Positions 16,941 to 24,749 are shown, numbered from the stretch's first letter. The stretch is DNA of 40,248 bases from Candidatus Aphodenecus pullistercoris (GCA_017694495.1 JADIMU010000043.1:1-40248); one strand, 5' to 3'. The notes: generated by a model from the letters alone, not told the origin. A program made the numbers and translations.

Positions 16941-17797
16941 TGTCCGTTTCTCCTTTCCATGAGCTTGCCCATGAACGTTGTGGCAAGGTTGATCAAGATG
17001 GTCAGAATGACCAGGATCGCGGCGATCGCGAAGGCGACCTCGAACTCGCCCTGCTCCTTCGCGTAGACGTAGAGGGCGACGGTCAGCGTGGCGCCCGAGC
17101 TCCTCAGGCCTTCGAAGAAGCCGTTGAGGTTGTGGGCGAAGCCTGTCGTGAACAGCAGCGCGGCGCTCTCGCCGAGGATCCTTCCGATCGAGAGGATGCA
17201 TCCTGTGATGATGCCGTTGATGCAGCTGGGCAGGACGACCGTCCTGATGACGCGCCACTTTCCGGCGCCAAGGGCGAAGGCTCCCTCCCTGTAGCTCTGT
17301 GGAACCGTCTTGAGCGCCTCCTGCGTCGTGCGCAGGATTGTGGGCAGGTTCATGATGACCAGGGTCATCGAACCGGCCAGAAGGCTCGTCTGCAGTCCGA
17401 GGAACTGGCAGAAGACGAGCATGCCCACCAGGCCGTAGATGATCGAAGGGATGCCTGAGAGCGTCTCGGCGGCGAACTCGATGAGCTCGACGACGCGGCG
17501 GTTCTTGGCGTACTCGTTGAGGTAGATCGCCGCACCCACTCCGATCGGGAGGACCATGACCAGCGTCGCGATGACGACGTAGACCGTGTTCATGATGTCG
17601 GGCAGGATGCCGATCGTGTGCCTCAGGTAGCTGGGCGAGGTCGACAGGAGGTCCCATGTGACCTCGGGCAGGCCCTTGGCGAAGACGTAGATGAGCATGA
17701 AGAGCGTAAGGGCGGTGACGATGCCGATCGAGATGTAGCACAGGGCCTTCATGACGGCGCACCAGACCTTCCTCTTGCTGGACAATGGCTGGATCAT
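16937..17797 (-). CDS. pstA: Phosphate ABC transporter permease PstA
   Basis: 286 aa inner-membrane permease with six predicted helices; the first is at about 17-42. The cytoplasmic coupling loop reads [22 protein letters not shown], shown here as [14 protein letters not shown], followed by [12 protein letters not shown], both typical of PstA. ATG 17797 follows AGAGGAG with 9 nt spacing and overlaps the pstC stop by four bases (ATGA). With PstC it forms the phosphate channel driven by PstB. Confidence 0.95.
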   Translation of the reverse strand: MIQPLSSKRKVWCAVMKALCYISIGIVTALTLFMLIYVFAKGLPEVTWDLLSTSPSYLRHTIGILPDIMNTVYVVIATLVMVLPIGVGAAIYLNEYAKNRRVVELIEFAAETLSGIPSIIYGLVGMLVFCQFLGLQTSLLAGSMTLVIMNLPTILRTTQEALKTVPQSYREGAFALGAGKWRVIRTVVLPSCINGIITGCILSIGRILGESAALLFTTGFAHNLNGFFEGLRSSGATLTVALYVYAKEQGEFEVAFAIAAILVILTILINLATTFMGKLMERRNGQ

Positions 17798-18660
17798 ACT
17801 GTCTGACTCCTCTTTTTGATCACGAGCAGCGTCGCGTTGATCAGCATGATGAAGAAGAAGAGCACGAGGGCGATCGAGAAGAGCGCCTGGCGCTGCAGTC
17901 CCGAAGAGTAGCTCATCTCGCTGGCGACGGCCGTGGTAAGGAAGCGGACGCTCTGGAAGAGGGATGGCATGTTGGCGACGTTTCCGGCGACCATCATGAC
18001 GGCCATGGCCTCTCCGATGGCCCTTCCTATGCCCAGGACGATGGCGGTGAAGATTCCGCTCTTTGCGGCGGGCACCGTGACGCGGAAGTAGGTCTCTGTG
18101 GTCGTGGCTCCCAGGGCGAGCGAGGCCTCCTCGTACTCGCGGGGCACGGCTTGCAGGTTGGTAAGCGACACGTTGATGACAGAAGGCAGGATCATGACTG
18201 CCAGGACGATGATCGCGGCAAGCAGGCTGGCTCCGTCAGGCACATCGAAGATCGCCATGATTCCTGGCACGAGGATCAGCATGCCGACAAGGCCGTAGAC
18301 GACAGAGGGGATGCCTGCGAGGACTCCGATGCACAGCTGCATGAAGGCGCACACCTTCTTGGGAGCCATCTTGGCGAGGTAGACGGCGGCGAAGAAGCCG
18401 ATTGGCACTCCGATGATGATGGCGCCGGCCGTACCGTAGATGCTGGTGAGGATGAAGGGAAGGATTCCATACTCGGGCTCAGCGGCAGTCGAGGCCCAGC
18501 GGGTTCCGAAAAGGAAGTCCACCAGGCCTATCTCCCTAATGGCAGGCAGCCCGGAGATGACCAGGTATACCGTGATCACCAATACCGAGCCGACTGCTAT
18601 GAGACCGAGGATCAGGAATATGAAGTGTATGACATCCTCTTTGGTCTTTTTAATGTTCAT
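17794..18660 (-). CDS. pstC: Phosphate ABC transporter permease PstC
   Basis: 288 aa, six-helix inner-membrane permease. PstC features include LFGTRWAS after the first helix (residues about 49-56), [12 protein letters not shown] near 115, the coupling loop [16 protein letters not shown] and [16 protein letters not shown]. It starts 24 nt after the pstS stop codon with AGGA 8 nt upstream, and is translationally coupled to pstA. The length is normal for the family. Confidence 0.95.
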   Translation of the reverse strand: MNIKKTKEDVIHFIFLILGLIAVGSVLVITVYLVISGLPAIREIGLVDFLFGTRWASTAAEPEYGILPFILTSIYGTAGAIIIGVPIGFFAAVYLAKMAPKKVCAFMQLCIGVLAGIPSVVYGLVGMLILVPGIMAIFDVPDGASLLAAIIVLAVMILPSVINVSLTNLQAVPREYEEASLALGATTTETYFRVTVPAAKSGIFTAIVLGIGRAIGEAMAVMMVAGNVANMPSLFQSVRFLTTAVASEMSYSSGLQRQALFSIALVLFFFIMLINATLLVIKKRSQTV

Positions 18661-18684
18661 ACTCCGTTTCCTGGCCAGTCTGTC

Positions 18685-19494
18685 TTAGTTGAGGGGGACT
18701 GCACCGGCTCCAGCGATGATCGGAGCGGCCTCGCTGCTGAGGGCGTAGTCGAAGAAGGACTGGGCAGCCTCGCTGAGGGGCTCGGCGCTCCTGGTGGCCA
18801 TGACGAAGGGGCGCTGGACCAGGTACTCGCCGCTCAGGACGGTCTCCTCGCTGGGAGCGACGCCGTTGACGGTCACGGTCTTGACGCTGTCGCTGACTGC
18901 GGACAGGGAGGCGTAGCCGATGGCGTTGGGGTTGGTGGAGACGGTGGTGATGACATCACCTGTGCTCGTCAGCTCCTGGCGGTACTGGCACAGGTCCTCG
19001 GTTCCGGTGATGGACTCGAAGCCGTCCCTCGTTCCGCTGCCAGCCTCGCGGCCGATCAGGACGACGGGGGCGTCGGCGCCGCCGACCTCGCTCCAGTTGG
19101 TGACCTCGCCGGTGTAGAGGGCTGCGATCTGCTCGAGGGTCAGGTCGTTGACAGGGTTGGAGTTGTTGACGATGATGGCGATTCCATCCAGAGCGAGGAC
19201 GGTCTCGGTCAGGCCACTGGCCTTCTCATCATCCGTAAGGGCGCGGGAAGCAAGTCCGATGTCGCACCTGCCCTCGCTGACTGCTGTGATGCCGCTGCCG
19301 CTGCCGGTCGGGTTGTAGGTGACTGTGACATTGGGGTTCTCAGCCATGTAGGCCTCGGCCAGGGATCCGATGACGGACTCCATGGAGGTGGAACCGTCGG
19401 TGGAGACGTTCTGGGTGGACTCGGAGGCGCCGTTGGCGAAGACGAAGCTGATGGCGCACAGGGCGACAAGAGCGATCATTGCAAGTTTCTTCAT
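18685..19494 (-). CDS. pstS: Phosphate-binding protein PstS
   Basis: 269 aa. A signal peptide (about 1-20, cleavage after FVFA) leads into ANGASESTQ; there is no lipobox Cys, so the protein is probably soluble in the periplasm. Phosphate-site motifs are GSTSMESVIGSLAEAY (Ser in the first loop), NPTGSGSGITAV, and REAGSGTRDGFESI. Start ATG 19494 follows AGGAG with 7 nt spacing; the longer frame upstream lacks a signal-peptide logic. First gene of the pst-pho operon. Confidence 0.94.
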   Translation of the reverse strand: MKKLAMIALVALCAISFVFANGASESTQNVSTDGSTSMESVIGSLAEAYMAENPNVTVTYNPTGSGSGITAVSEGRCDIGLASRALTDDEKASGLTETVLALDGIAIIVNNSNPVNDLTLEQIAALYTGEVTNWSEVGGADAPVVLIGREAGSGTRDGFESITGTEDLCQYRQELTSTGDVITTVSTNPNAIGYASLSAVSDSVKTVTVNGVAPSEETVLSGEYLVQRPFVMATRSAEPLSEAAQSFFDYALSSEAAPIIAGAGAVPLN

Positions 19495-19576
19495 TTCATT
19501 TCTCCTGAAATTGGAAGTTTTCCTTTTAGGATGGCTCAAGGCTATTCCAGGACTGTGAAATGAATGGGCAAGGGAT

Positions 19577-19594
19577 TGTAAAATCCGTGTAAAA
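19577..19594 (-). promoter_or_regulatory. Pho-box-like direct repeat upstream of pstS
   Basis: On the minus strand, two TTTTACA heptamers (19588-19594 and 19577-19583) separated by 4 bp, so repeating every 11 bp. This is the 7+4 architecture of PhoB/PhoP boxes, though the bases differ from the E. coli consensus. A third TTTTACA is at 19631-19637. The whole 19495-19655 gap is AT-rich; I could not fix a -10/-35 pair in it. Confidence 0.55.
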
Positions 19595-19655
19595 CAGAAA
19601 ATTTGTTACACAGGAAGCATTTGTCTGAATTGTAAAATGATTGCGATGTCTGATT

Positions 19656-20156
19656 TCACAATTCCGGCACAGAAAACGGGACGACTTCATGCCCCTCGCC
19701 TGTCAGAAGATCTGCAAGATCCACAGTCCTCATCCAGACAGTCGCCCTGTTGTCGTTCGGATGCAAGCCTATGATTCCACTGCCCTGCCAGAAGGAGGAA
19801 TCAAGATGGAGGACGACTGAGCGCGCCTCGTCGTTGAGCACGCCGAAGGGTGTGACGGAGCCAGGTGTCAGGCCCAGGTGCTCCATGAGCTCATCAGGAG
19901 ATGCGAAGCTCAGCGGACGCAGTCCCTCCTCCTTCCTGAAGGCCTTGAGGTCCAGCCTCCGGCCTCCCATGATGCTGACAAGGTGCCAGCTTCGGCGCCT
20001 GTCGTCGTGGAGGAAGAGGTTCTTCGCTTCCCGCTCTGGGTAAGGCAGAGTGAGGTCCCTGGCCTCCTCCATCGTGTTGACGGCCCTGTGCTCGGTGAGC
20101 TCATACCACAGATGGCGAGCATCAAGCAGTGCGATGACAGATTCTCGTGAATACAT
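19656..20156 (-). CDS. Prolyl-tRNA editing protein (YbaK/ProX type)
   Basis: 166 aa, the YbaK/aminoacyl-tRNA-associated domain (PF04073) as a free-standing protein. It should hydrolyse mischarged Ala- or Cys-tRNA(Pro) in the cytoplasm. Landmarks are YELTEHRAVNTMEEA near the start, EAKNLFLHDDRRRSWHLVSI (the conserved Lys-Asn-Leu-Phe segment), and LGLTPGSVTPFGVLND, the family's most typical motif. ATG 20156 is chosen because TGGACA/TACATT ends 6 nt upstream; the longer reading starts inside a large inverted repeat. It is monocistronic and faces the Pho promoter at its 3' end. Confidence 0.92.
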   Translation of the reverse strand: MYSRESVIALLDARHLWYELTEHRAVNTMEEARDLTLPYPEREAKNLFLHDDRRRSWHLVSIMGGRRLDLKAFRKEEGLRPLSFASPDELMEHLGLTPGSVTPFGVLNDEARSVVLHLDSSFWQGSGIIGLHPNDNRATVWMRTVDLADLLTGEGHEVVPFSVPEL

Positions 20157-20162
20157 GGCATT

Positions 20163-20202
20163 AATGTAGGACCGGTTCCAGAGCATGTCCAGAACCGGTC
20201 CT
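20163..20202 (-). promoter_or_regulatory. Promoter of the prolyl-tRNA editing gene inside an 11-bp dyad
   Basis: Minus strand: TGGACA (20186-20191), 17 bp, TACATT (20163-20168), 6 nt to ATG 20156. A perfect inverted repeat, AGGACCGGTTC (20168-20178) and GAACCGGTCCT (20192-20202), fills the spacer and flanks the -35. There is no T-tract on either side, so an operator is more likely than a terminator. Confidence 0.5.
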
Positions 20203-20216
20203 GAAGAATTGTGCAA

Positions 20217-20365
20217 GTAGCATCCGCCTTTCCGTCCGACGCACCTGAATGAGGGTAGCCGCAGGTGCGCCTTCGTCCTTTCTCTTTCCCGCCGGTCTTG
20301 GGAATGTGGCGGGAATCACAGGAGGCCGTATGTGGCCGGCTTCCAGGACAGTCGGGCCTCAGCGC
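20217..20365. other. Non-coding gap with two inverted repeats, 3' of rpsD
   Basis: Two hairpin-capable repeats are present: CGCACCTG/CAGGTGCG (20240-20247, 20262-20269) and TCCCGCC/GGCGGGA (20287-20293, 20308-20314). Neither has a following T-tract on either strand. They may end or stabilise the rpsD transcript. No gene is seen here. Confidence 0.4.
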
Positions 20366-20959
20366 TTACTTGCTGTAGTACTCGACCACGAACTGGTCGT
20401 TGACCTCGATTGGAATCTCGTTCCTCTCGGGAAGCCTCGTCAGCTTGCCGCTGAAGTCGGTGTCGTTCTTCTCGAAGTAGGGAACGTTGAAGGCAGGATG
20501 GCCAAGGAAGTGGTCCTTGAACTGCTCGTTGTTCCTGCTCTTCTCCTTGAGGGAGATGACGTCGCCCACCTTGACCTCGTAGGAAGGAATGTCGATCTTC
20601 TTTCCGTTGACAAGGATGTGGCCGTGGGTGACGAGCTGGCGTGCCAGGCGGATCGAGTTGCCGAATCCGATGCGGTACACACAGTTGTCGAGCCTGGTCT
20701 CGAGCTGGATGACGAGGGCGTCGCCGGTCATCATGCTGCTCTTGAGAGCCTTCTCATAATAGTGGCGAAGCTGCTTCTCGAGAACGCCATAGTAGGCCTT
20801 GAGCTTCTGCTTCTCGGTCAGCTGCTTGCTGTACTCGGTGGGCTTCCTCCTCTTCGCGAAAGCGGGAGCGCCAGCCCTGTTCATAGCCTTGGGATGTCCA
20901 CATACATTGACACCAAGTCTTCTGCACTGCTTAAATCTAGGAGCCATATTTCTAGCCAT
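20366..20959 (-). CDS. rpsD: 30S ribosomal protein S4
   Basis: 197 aa. S4 binds 16S rRNA early in small-subunit assembly and often represses its own translation. N-terminal [18 protein letters not shown] is followed by the S4 RNA-binding domain (about 87-150), with [20 protein letters not shown] (quoted in part: [10 protein letters not shown]) and [23 protein letters not shown] 20959 follows GGAGGG with 9 nt spacing. Here it stands alone, away from the alpha operon (rpsM, rpsK, rpoA) where it often sits. It has its own strong promoter. Confidence 0.97.
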   Translation of the reverse strand: MARNMAPRFKQCRRLGVNVCGHPKAMNRAGAPAFAKRRKPTEYSKQLTEKQKLKAYYGVLEKQLRHYYEKALKSSMMTGDALVIQLETRLDNCVYRIGFGNSIRLARQLVTHGHILVNGKKIDIPSYEVKVGDVISLKEKSRNNEQFKDHFLGHPAFNVPYFEKNDTDFSGKLTRLPERNEIPIEVNDQFVVEYYSK

Positions 20960-20991
20960 TAGATTCAACCCTCCAGAAAATAAAGAATTCA

Positions 20992-21007
20992 CTGGACAAA
21001 AGTCCAG
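20992..21007 (-). promoter_or_regulatory. Hairpin at the 5' end of the rpsD leader
   Basis: Perfect 6-bp stem CTGGAC/GTCCAG with a 4-nt TTTT loop on the minus strand. It begins at about the predicted transcription start and lies 33 nt before the start codon. It could protect the mRNA end or take part in S4 autoregulation. Confidence 0.35.
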
Positions 21008-21014
21008 CCTTGAC

Positions 21015-21044
21015 AAGATACCCTTCTGTGGCAGGGAAAGTCAA
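21015..21044 (-). promoter_or_regulatory. rpsD promoter
   Basis: Minus strand: TTGACT (21039-21044), 18 bp spacer, TATCTT (21015-21020). The leader is about 50 nt and carries a normal ribosome binding site. Confidence 0.6.
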
Positions 21045-21067
21045 TATGCTGGAAGGCTCTGGAGATG

Positions 21068-21094
21068 AAAAAGGGAGAGCAAAGAGCCCTCCCC
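21068..21094 (-). terminator. ychF terminator
   Basis: Minus strand: eight-pair stem (GGGAGGGC with GCTCTCCC, one G-T pair) and TTTTT directly after. It begins 22 nt downstream of the ychF stop codon. Confidence 0.75.
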
Positions 21095-21115
21095 TGAAGT
21101 CGTCATCAAAAAGCG

Positions 21116-22222
21116 TCAGACGTTGAAGCGGAAGTGCATGATGTCGCCATCCTGGACGACGTAGTCCTTGCCTTCCAGGCGGAGTTTGCCCGCCTCCTTC
21201 ACCTTCTGCTCGCTGCCATACTTGAAGAGGTCCTCGCAATTGTAGACCTCGGCGCGGATGAAGCCCTTCTCGAAGTCGGTGTGGATGACACCGGCGCAGC
21301 GTGGAGCCTTGTCGCCCTCGTGGAAGGTCCAGGCGCGGTCCTCGTCGCTTCCCGCCGTGAAGAAGGTCCTGAGGCCCAGCGTCGCATAGGCCGAACGGAT
21401 CAGATTGTCCAGACCACTCTCCTCCAGACCGACGGCCTCGAGGAACTCCTTCTTCTCCTCTTCGGTGTCGAGGGCCGCGATCTCGGCCTCGATCTTGCCG
21501 CAGATGACGACGACGGGAGCGCCTTCCTTGTCGGCGATCGAACGCACTGTCCTCACATAGTCGTTGTCCTCTCCGATGGAGTCCTCGTCGACGTTGCACA
21601 CGTAGATGACAGGCTTCATCGTGATCAGGTGGAGGTCGTAGATGGCCTTGACCTCATCCTCGTCGGTGACGACGCTGCGGGCGCTCTTTCCGTCTCCCAG
21701 GGCCTCCTTGAGGCGCTCCAGGATGGGGATGACGAAGGCGTTCTCCTTCTGCTGCTCCTTGTCGACGCGCGAAAGGCGCACGATCTTGTCGTAGCGCTTC
21801 TCGACGGTCTCGAGGTCGGCGAGGGCCAGCTCGATGTCTATCGTCTCGATGTCACCTGCGGGATCGATCCTGTTGTTGACGTGTATGATGTCGGGGTTGT
21901 CGAAGCACCTGACGACATGGGCGATGACGCCGACCTCCCTGATGGAGGCGAGGAAGCGGTTTCCAAGGCCCTCACCCTGGCTCGCGCCCTTGACGAGGCC
22001 TGCGATGTCTACGAACTCGACAGTCGCGGGAACGACCTTGGCGGGAGGAATCAGGGAGACGATCCTGTCCAGCCTCTTGTCGGGAACGGCTACCATGCCG
22101 ATGTTCGGGTCTATGGTGCAGAAAGGATAGTTGGCGGCCTCGGCGGGAGCGCTGGTCACCGCCGAGAAGATTGTGGACTTGCCTACGTTGGGCAGTCCTA
22201 CTATTCCACAGTTGAGTGCCAT
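21116..22222 (-). CDS. ychF: Redox-regulated ATPase YchF (OLA1 family)
   Basis: 368 aa, full length. The G domain opens CGIVGLPNVGKSTIFSAVT (Walker A), with EFVDIAGLVKGASQGEGLGN as G3 (DIAG) and switch region; a helical coiled hairpin lies at about 130-200, and the TGS domain is C-terminal (HTDFEKGFIRAEVYN, ending DIMHFRFNV). YchF proteins bind ATP rather than GTP and associate with ribosomes; they respond to oxidative stress. ATG 22222 has GAGG 6 nt upstream and a good promoter about 20 nt further up. Confidence 0.97.
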   Translation of the reverse strand: MALNCGIVGLPNVGKSTIFSAVTSAPAEAANYPFCTIDPNIGMVAVPDKRLDRIVSLIPPAKVVPATVEFVDIAGLVKGASQGEGLGNRFLASIREVGVIAHVVRCFDNPDIIHVNNRIDPAGDIETIDIELALADLETVEKRYDKIVRLSRVDKEQQKENAFVIPILERLKEALGDGKSARSVVTDEDEVKAIYDLHLITMKPVIYVCNVDEDSIGEDNDYVRTVRSIADKEGAPVVVICGKIEAEIAALDTEEEKKEFLEAVGLEESGLDNLIRSAYATLGLRTFFTAGSDEDRAWTFHEGDKAPRCAGVIHTDFEKGFIRAEVYNCEDLFKYGSEQKVKEAGKLRLEGKDYVVQDGDIMHFRFNV

Positions 22223-22239
22223 TGTTAACCTCGCTGAGT

Positions 22240-22268
22240 ACTCTAGCGGAAAAAGGCACCCGTTTCAA
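22240..22268 (-). promoter_or_regulatory. ychF promoter
   Basis: Minus strand: TTGAAA (22263-22268), 17 bp spacer, TAGAGT (22240-22245). The leader is short (about 10 nt) and carries GAGG. Confidence 0.6.
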
Positions 22269-22288
22269 CAATCATGCCGCTGTAGACC

Positions 22289-22405
22289 TCAGCCCATCAT
22301 AGACTCAGTGAGCTTGTAAAGACCGAGGTTGTCATCCGACTTGGCGAGGGAATAGGCAGTGCCATCAACCTCGATGACAATCCTATCGTCCTCTGGACCA
22401 GTCAT
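22289..22405 (-). other. Possible small coding remnant, 38 codons
   Basis: From ATG 22405 the frame reads MTGPEDDRIVIEVDGTAYSL and ends ...YKLTESMMG. Codon choice looks like real coding sequence, and the open frame continues upstream to about 22460 (..SFYDGLSSYVLYRQ). There is no ribosome binding site and I recognise no family. It is probably the tail of a lost gene next to the broken antitoxin gene. Confidence 0.3.
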
Positions 22406-22458
22406 CTGTCTGTACAACACATAGGATGACAGGCCATCATAGAAAGAGGGGAAAGAGT

Positions 22459-22693
22459 TTGAGAGACACAGGAAGAGTCTACAGGCAGATTGACTTCCCT
22501 CCTCTGGCAGAAGGGCAGAAGAAGGAAATTGAGAAGCTTGAAACGATGAATGATGAGGAAATCGATACCAAGGATATTCCAGAGGTCGATTTCTCCGATG
22601 CCAACTTCTTCTATGCAGTCAAGGCACCTAAAGTATCGATAGAGACTGGACAATGTCATCCGCTGGGCCAGGATGCACAATTGCCCGATGTGA
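22459..22693 (+). pseudogene. Frameshifted antitoxin gene (BrnA/CopG-like)
   Basis: From TTG 22459, with GAGGGG upstream, the frame gives an N-terminus ending LETMNDEEIDTKDIPEVDFS. 'M.DeeIDtsDIPe' is the characteristic linker of BrnA-like antitoxins, which continue into a ribbon-helix-helix segment with a '.v.iRLD.dVi.w....' pattern. Here the frame reads KVSIET, whereas the +1 frame from 22646 reads LDNVIRWARMHNCPM and stops at 22693. One frameshift near 22640-22646 thus separates two matching halves. No intact toxin gene adjoins. The in-frame reading instead stops at 22701. Confidence 0.5.
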
Positions 22694-22748
22694 GCCCATA
22701 ACCAGAATATGATTTTCTGAACTTTTCACATTAAGCTGTACCTTGTTC

Positions 22749-22757
22749 TGCTACAGT
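22749..22757 (+). promoter_or_regulatory. Extended -10 of the flavodoxin-domain gene
   Basis: TGCTACAGT, ending 6 nt before ATG 22764. An in-frame ATG at 22758 directly follows the hexamer and is unlikely to be transcribed intact. No clear -35. Confidence 0.4.
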
Positions 22758-22763
22758 ATGCTC

Positions 22764-23312
22764 ATGGACAAGGTTCAGATCATCTATTCGTCGCGCTACG
22801 GCAGTGCGAAACGCTATGCCGAGAAGCTCGGCAGTCTCACGGGAGCCGATGTCAGGTCGGCGGACACGATCACTTCGTTGCCGGAGGCCGACACGATAGT
22901 CTACATCGCAGGCATCTACGCGGGAGGGATGAGGGGTCTCAAGCGCCTCTTCGGCTCATACAAGGGCAACAGCCACATCATCTTCGTCTCTGTAGGCATA
23001 GCGGATCCAAGCCTCATGGAGACGCGCAAGACGATCCTTACAGTGGCCGAGCGCCAGCTGCCACTCGCCCTCTTCTCGGCATCCGACTTCTTCCATCTGA
23101 GGGGGTGCATCGACTACTCGAAGCTCTCGCTTGCCCACAGCATCCTGATGAAGCTCATGAAGGCGCAGCTCAAGGGCAAGAAGAATCTCGACGACACAGA
23201 CAAGGCCTTCCTCGAGACCTACGGACAGAAGGTCGACTTCACAGATTTCAGCACACTCTCCCCGATAGTGAGGGCCATGGGAGCCGACGAGGTGAACATC
23301 TGGTCGAGATGA
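22764..23312 (+). CDS. Flavodoxin-domain protein (HemG-like)
   Basis: 182 aa. It starts MDKVQIIYSSRYGSAKRYAE: a beta strand followed by the flavodoxin FMN-phosphate loop (YSSRYGSAKRYA, where classical flavodoxins have T/S-x-T-G-N-T). The fit is to Flavodoxin_5 (PF12724), the family of the protoporphyrinogen oxidase HemG. YIAGIYAGGMRGLKR and FVSVGIADPS follow in the expected positions. No haem genes lie nearby, so an electron-transfer or quinone-linked role is as likely as HemG activity. It is a single gene 26 bp upstream of hflX. ATG 22764 is chosen from the promoter position; there is no ribosome binding site. Confidence 0.8.
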   Translation: MDKVQIIYSSRYGSAKRYAEKLGSLTGADVRSADTITSLPEADTIVYIAGIYAGGMRGLKRLFGSYKGNSHIIFVSVGIADPSLMETRKTILTVAERQLPLALFSASDFFHLRGCIDYSKLSLAHSILMKLMKAQLKGKKNLDDTDKAFLETYGQKVDFTDFSTLSPIVRAMGADEVNIWSR

Positions 23313-23324
23313 CCTGAGTCAGGC

Positions 23325-23330
23325 TAAGAT
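23325..23330 (+). promoter_or_regulatory. Putative -10 of hflX
   Basis: TAAGAT ends 8 nt before ATG 23339. No good -35: TGGTCG lies 18 bp upstream. There is no Shine-Dalgarno sequence before hflX. The spacing matches other heads in this window. Confidence 0.35.
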
Positions 23331-23338
23331 TCTGCCTG

Positions 23339-24568
23339 ATGATCGAGACGAGTGCGAGTGAGGAGAGGGTCCTTGTCGTGACCCTGGCTGAGAATGGTGA
23401 GGACGACAATGCGCTCAGGCGCATGGACGAGGAGGCGATAAACCTCCTCGACACGCTGGGCTTGCATGTCGTGTCCACACTCACCTTCCCCATCAAGAGC
23501 ATAAACAGCGCGACCTACATCGGCAGTGGACAGGCCGAGGAGGTCAAGCTCCACGCCCTGCAGTTCGACGCCACCCTCGTCTACTTCGACACGGCGCTAA
23601 GCGGACGGAACAACAGGAACCTGGAAGCCTTGCTTGAGCTTCCCGTCATGGACCGCAACGAGCTGATCATCGAGATCTTCGCCACAAGGGCGAGGACGAG
23701 GGAGGCCCGCCTCCAGGTCGCCCTGGCCCGCTGCCAGTTCCTCCTGCCCCGCCTCAAGCAGGGGGCCAACCCCTACTCCCAGCAGCGCGGAGGCGTGCGT
23801 GGTGCCAAGGGTGAGGGAGAGCGGCAGATCGAGCTTGACCGCAGACGGCTGGAAGAGGAGATCGGACGGCTGAAGAAGGAGATCGAGACGGTGCGCCGCC
23901 AGAGGCGCACGCAGCGCAAGCGCCGGCTCGCGGGCGACACTGTCTCCTTCGCCCTTGTCGGCTACACGAACAGCGGCAAGAGCTCGCTGCTGAAGGCCTT
24001 GACGGGTCAGGACACCTTCTGCGAGGACAAGCTCTTCGCGACACTCGACCCGCTGGAGAGGACCCTTGAGCTGGACATTGGCCTGAAGGTCCTCCTGTGC
24101 GACACTGTAGGCTTCGTCTCCCGCCTGCCCCACTTCCTGATCGACGCATTCAGCTCCACACTTGAGGAGGCGACGCTCGCCGACGCCCTCATCCTCGTCC
24201 TGGACGGCAGCGACGAGAAGATTGTGGACGACTACGAGACGACGCTTTCAGTACTTGGTGAACTTGAGGCCCTCGACAAACCCATGGCCGTCGTCTTCAA
24301 CAAATGCGACATGGAGCGTGGCGACGAGGTGGGCCTCGCGACGATCGCGGCGATGCGCAAGCCTTCCTTCTCCACCAGCGCGAAGACGGGGGAAGGCCTC
24401 GAGGCGCTGAAGTCCTGGATGAAGGACCAGGCCCTCTCGCTGAGCCATGTCGAGCGGATCACCCTGGCCCTGGACGATGCCCAGGCGATCGCGGAAGTCT
24501 ACGCACAAGGTGGGATCATAAGCGCCGACTACCAGGCGGAAAGCGTCACATTCACACTCAGAAAATGA
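23339..24568 (+). CDS. hflX: GTPase HflX
   Basis: 409 aa. N-terminal HflX domain (about 10-130) with YIGSGQAEEVK and NELIIEIFATRARTREARLQ; glycine-rich RGGVRGAKGEGERQIELDRR at about 150; coiled helices to 195. G domain: Walker A GYTNSGKSS (208-216), DTVGF (255-259), NKCD (321-324). HflX binds the 50S subunit and splits stalled ribosomes after stress. The region normally written LSPSQQRNLE reads LSGRNNRNLE here. The gene is monocistronic and followed by a hairpin; it starts 26 nt after the flavodoxin gene but appears to have its own -10. Confidence 0.95.
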   Translation: MIETSASEERVLVVTLAENGEDDNALRRMDEEAINLLDTLGLHVVSTLTFPIKSINSATYIGSGQAEEVKLHALQFDATLVYFDTALSGRNNRNLEALLELPVMDRNELIIEIFATRARTREARLQVALARCQFLLPRLKQGANPYSQQRGGVRGAKGEGERQIELDRRRLEEEIGRLKKEIETVRRQRRTQRKRRLAGDTVSFALVGYTNSGKSSLLKALTGQDTFCEDKLFATLDPLERTLELDIGLKVLLCDTVGFVSRLPHFLIDAFSSTLEEATLADALILVLDGSDEKIVDDYETTLSVLGELEALDKPMAVVFNKCDMERGDEVGLATIAAMRKPSFSTSAKTGEGLEALKSWMKDQALSLSHVERITLALDDAQAIAEVYAQGGIISADYQAESVTFTLRK

Positions 24569-24572
24569 CTGA

Positions 24573-24591
24573 GGGCCCCTGTGCGGGGCCC
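24573..24591. terminator. Hairpin between hflX and the decarboxylase genes
   Basis: Perfect 7-bp stem GGGCCCC/GGGGCCC with a TGTGC loop between convergent genes. No T-tract on either side, so termination strength is uncertain. Confidence 0.5.
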
Positions 24592-24620
24592 CCGAGCGAT
24601 GGCTGTCCAGACTGGACGCC

Positions 24621-24749
24621 TTACTTGTTGTCCTTGTCCTTCTTCCTTCCTGTGATCTTGTTCAGGACCACGAGGGCGACGAAGAGGATGCCCAGAGAGA
24701 GGGCCAGAAGACCCCAGCTCTGGAGGGCGATGACGATTGCTTCTCCCAT
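24621..24749 (-). CDS. Small membrane protein, decarboxylase gamma-subunit-like (OadG)
   Basis: 42 aa, shorter than typical gene-calling cut-offs. It starts MGEAIVIALQSWGLLALSL, has one hydrophobic helix (about 4-31) and ends in a charged tail (GRKKDKDNK). The strong site AGGAGGT lies 4 nt before ATG 24749. It follows oadB by 12 bp. OadG subunits have a single N-terminal helix followed by a charged tail and stabilise the alpha-beta complex of Na+-pumping decarboxylases; this one has almost no tail. Position and topology carry the call, since sequence similarity at this length is not informative. Confidence 0.6.
   Translation of the reverse strand: MGEAIVIALQSWGLLALSLGILFVALVVLNKITGRKKDKDNK

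Noticed and set aside
16941-17762. Extended N-terminus for PstB (apparent 524 aa)
   Set aside because: The upstream part is Arg/His-rich out-of-frame pstA sequence. The GTG at 16940 with AGGAG gives a normal 250-aa PstB.
17785-19563. 592-codon plus-strand frame opposite pstC and pstS
   Set aside because: Same kind of shadow; composition is Gly/Asp/His-rich and the opposite strand carries textbook PstC and PstS.
20168-20202. The 11-bp inverted repeat as a rho-independent terminator
   Set aside because: No T-tract on either strand and it coincides with a promoter, so an operator is the better reading.
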